Source of the DNA: Lysobacter panacisoli
GTDB lineage: Bacteria; Pseudomonadota; Gammaproteobacteria; Xanthomonadales; Xanthomonadaceae
Assembly: GCF_009765165.1 (NCBI RefSeq)
Contig: NZ_VLNU01000001.1
Location: forward strand, 1,596,001-1,660,000
Direction: 5' to 3'
Length of the DNA: 64,000 nucleotides
In this document: positions 62,150 through 64,000 of the stretch, in pieces
How the letters are laid out: each line of letters opens with the position of its first letter
Numbering within the stretch: the first letter of the stretch is position 1
The notes under the pieces: generated by a model
What the model saw: only the letters and a program-made list of their open reading frames with translations
Databases searched by the model: none
What the model was told of the DNA's origin: nothing
Program-made: the position numbers and the translations under genes

Positions 62150-63589
62150 TCAGGCCTTGGTCTTGGCCGGCTTCTTCGCCTCGGCGGCGGCCGGAGAGGC
62201 GCTGCCGGCATCGGCGTAGATGATGTTCTCGACCTTCTGGATCCGCGCCAGCGCGACGGAGGTCTGCGCGCGGAACTGCGCCAGCGCGACACCCGACAGC
62301 GGTTCCGGCGGCGGCATGGTGATCGACAGCGGGTTGCGGTGCACGCCGTTGACGCGGAATTCGTAATGCAGGTGCGGGCCGGTCGACATGCCGGTGCTGC
62401 CCACGTAGCCGATCACCGTGCCCTGCGCGATGCGCTGGCCCGCGCGGATCTTGCCGATGCGCGACATGTGGCCGTACAGCGTGCTGTAGCCGCGGCCGTG
62501 GTCGAGCACCACCGCGTTGCCGTAGCCGCCCATCCAGCCGGCCGACTTCACGCGTGCGTCGCCGGCGGCCATGATCGGCGTGCCCGTGCGTGCGGCGTAG
62601 TCCACGCCCTTGTGCATGCGCGTGCGGCCCAGCACCGGATGGCGGCGGGTGCCGAAGTTCGAGGTCAGGCGCGCATACGGGATCGGCATGCGGATGAAGC
62701 TCTTCTTCAGCGGACGGCCGTCGCCGGTGAAGTATTCGGACTTGCCGTCGCGCTCGAAGCGGAAGCCGGTATGCAGCTTGCCGCCGGTGGTGAACGTGGC
62801 GGCCAGCACCGGACCGGTGCGCAGCAATTCGCCTTCGCGCCAGGTCTGCTCGACGACGACGCTGAAGCGGTCGTTCGCGCCCACGTCCTCGTTGAAGTCG
62901 ATGTCGTACTTGAAGATCTCGTCGGTCAGCGTGTTGAGGTTGCTGCCGGTCAGGCCGAGCTTGCGGCCGGAACGGAACAGCGACTTGCCGACCTTGCCGC
63001 TGATGACGACGGTGCGGGTCTCGGTCGGGCGCACGAGCACCTTCTCGGTGACCTTGTCGCCGGCGAGGGTCAGTTCGACGCGGTGGCTGTCGTCGCGGTC
63101 GTAGCGGAACGTGCGCAGCTCGCCGCTGACCGGAAGGTCGAAGGCGAGTTCGGTGCCGGGCTTGAGCCGGGTCAGCACCGACTTGTCCTGCGGGACCGCG
63201 TCGAGGAGCAGATGCATGTCCGAGGCGGAGATGTCCATGTCCTCGAACACCGCGCCCAGGGTCTGGCCGCGCTGGATGCGGACGATCTGCCAGCTGTCGC
63301 CGCTATGGCCCTTCAGGCGCGCCAGCGGAAGCGGCGGCAGCGCGAGCGCGAGCGAGCTGCGCTGCGCATGCATGGGCTGTGCGTTGGAAGTCGGGCCGAA
63401 ACCGGGCACGATCGCAGCGACGAGCACGCCGAGCGTTGCGAACAGGCTCGCGTGCGCCCACTGGCGACGCGACCAGCGGCCGGTGAATCCGTCGGAATTC
63501 TGGCGGGCGAGCACCGTGCGGTGCAGAGCGGCTTCGCGCTTCGCCTTGAGGCGTTGGCGTCGATCCGTACCGCTGTCGGATGCTGTCAT
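62150..63589 (-). CDS. M23-family peptidoglycan DD-endopeptidase (MepM-like)
   Basis: A 479-residue protein with a basic cytoplasmic start and a signal anchor at about residues 46-65. A LysM/opacity-associated-like segment ([18 protein letters not shown]) follows, then an intermediate beta domain and a LytM metallopeptidase domain. Zinc ligands are visible in [13 protein letters not shown] and [10 protein letters not shown], with GHMSRI in between. It resembles E. coli MepM, which cuts D-Ala-DAP crosslinks to allow cell-wall growth. It lies just upstream of anmK and is divergent from tyrS. Confidence 0.92.
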   Translation of the reverse strand: MTASDSGTDRRQRLKAKREAALHRTVLARQNSDGFTGRWSRRQWAHASLFATLGVLVAAIVPGFGPTSNAQPMHAQRSSLALALPPLPLARLKGHSGDSWQIVRIQRGQTLGAVFEDMDISASDMHLLLDAVPQDKSVLTRLKPGTELAFDLPVSGELRTFRYDRDDSHRVELTLAGDKVTEKVLVRPTETRTVVISGKVGKSLFRSGRKLGLTGSNLNTLTDEIFKYDIDFNEDVGANDRFSVVVEQTWREGELLRTGPVLAATFTTGGKLHTGFRFERDGKSEYFTGDGRPLKKSFIRMPIPYARLTSNFGTRRHPVLGRTRMHKGVDYAARTGTPIMAAGDARVKSAGWMGGYGNAVVLDHGRGYSTLYGHMSRIGKIRAGQRIAQGTVIGYVGSTGMSTGPHLHYEFRVNGVHRNPLSITMPPPEPLSGVALAQFRAQTSVALARIQKVENIIYADAGSASPAAAEAKKPAKTKA

Positions 63590-63770
63590 GTTGGAAATCC
63601 CGCGCAGGTGTGAAGGCTGTGTAGCGGCGTTACCATAGTGACGCGAGCAGTGTGCGTCAAACCCTTGAGCTGAATAGGGTTTTTCGTCACAAACCCGAGC
63701 GGTTATGTTTAACCCGCATTTAACCCAAATCCATGATCGTGATCGCATTGCGCGTTCACCATTCACGTAG

Positions 63771-64000
<230 letters not shown>

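Overview
The window is high-GC chromosomal DNA from a gammaproteobacterium of the family Xanthomonadaceae, most like Lysobacter or its close relatives. The basis is the gene repertoire and order: an oleABCD long-chain olefin locus, three Ax21-type outer-membrane genes, hemD-hemX-hemY, rhodanese-secB-gpsA, dut-algC next to coaBC, and a Clp/CRP-type operator. No rRNA, tRNA, CRISPR array, insertion sequence or prophage was seen. Genes are densely packed on both strands. Because of the high GC content, most long antisense reading frames are shadows.

Layout. 1-9.4 kb: an unrecognised protein cut by the left edge, a FadI-like thiolase, the heme operon hemD-hemX-hemY, a thioesterase and a rhodanese-secB-gpsA block. 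9.4-12.4 kb: three tandem Ax21-family outer-membrane proteins, the first two followed upstream by their own hairpin terminators, then a secreted NTF2-like protein. 12.8-15.9 kb: a 1037-residue trimeric autotransporter adhesin with an EF-hand-like loop. 16-20.8 kb: trmL, an SDR oxidoreductase, a secreted M16 peptidase and a lipoprotein. 21-26.6 kb: oleA, oleB, oleC and oleD, with a cysteine-cluster gene on the opposite strand inside the locus. 26.7-31.3 kb: ubiJ-ubiB-truC, arfB and an acyltransferase. 31.3-35.4 kb: a LysR regulator divergent from the glyoxylate-shunt genes aceB-aceA.

35.5-40.9 kb is the most interesting part. A cyclic-nucleotide-binding GGDEF protein and a class III cyclase-like/TPR membrane protein form an apparent operon. 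It converges on a small gene for a putative RiPP precursor with a nitrile-hydratase-like leader. That gene is divergent from a SagB-like FMN dehydrogenase. Between the precursor and the dehydrogenase lies a perfect TGTGA-N6-TCACA palindrome, which overlaps the -35 element of the precursor promoter. Together these suggest a peptide-maturation system under cGMP/c-di-GMP/Clp-type control. This is inference from sequence and needs experiment.

40.9-64 kb: comM, ubiK, a PII gene, a kinase-like gene, speE and speA, an SPOR protein with argS, radC, coaBC split into two overlapping genes, dut, a membrane-anchored phosphomannomutase, pyrE with a GNAT gene, exodeoxyribonuclease III with an AmpG-like permease, anmK with an M23 endopeptidase, and the 5' end of tyrS at the right edge.
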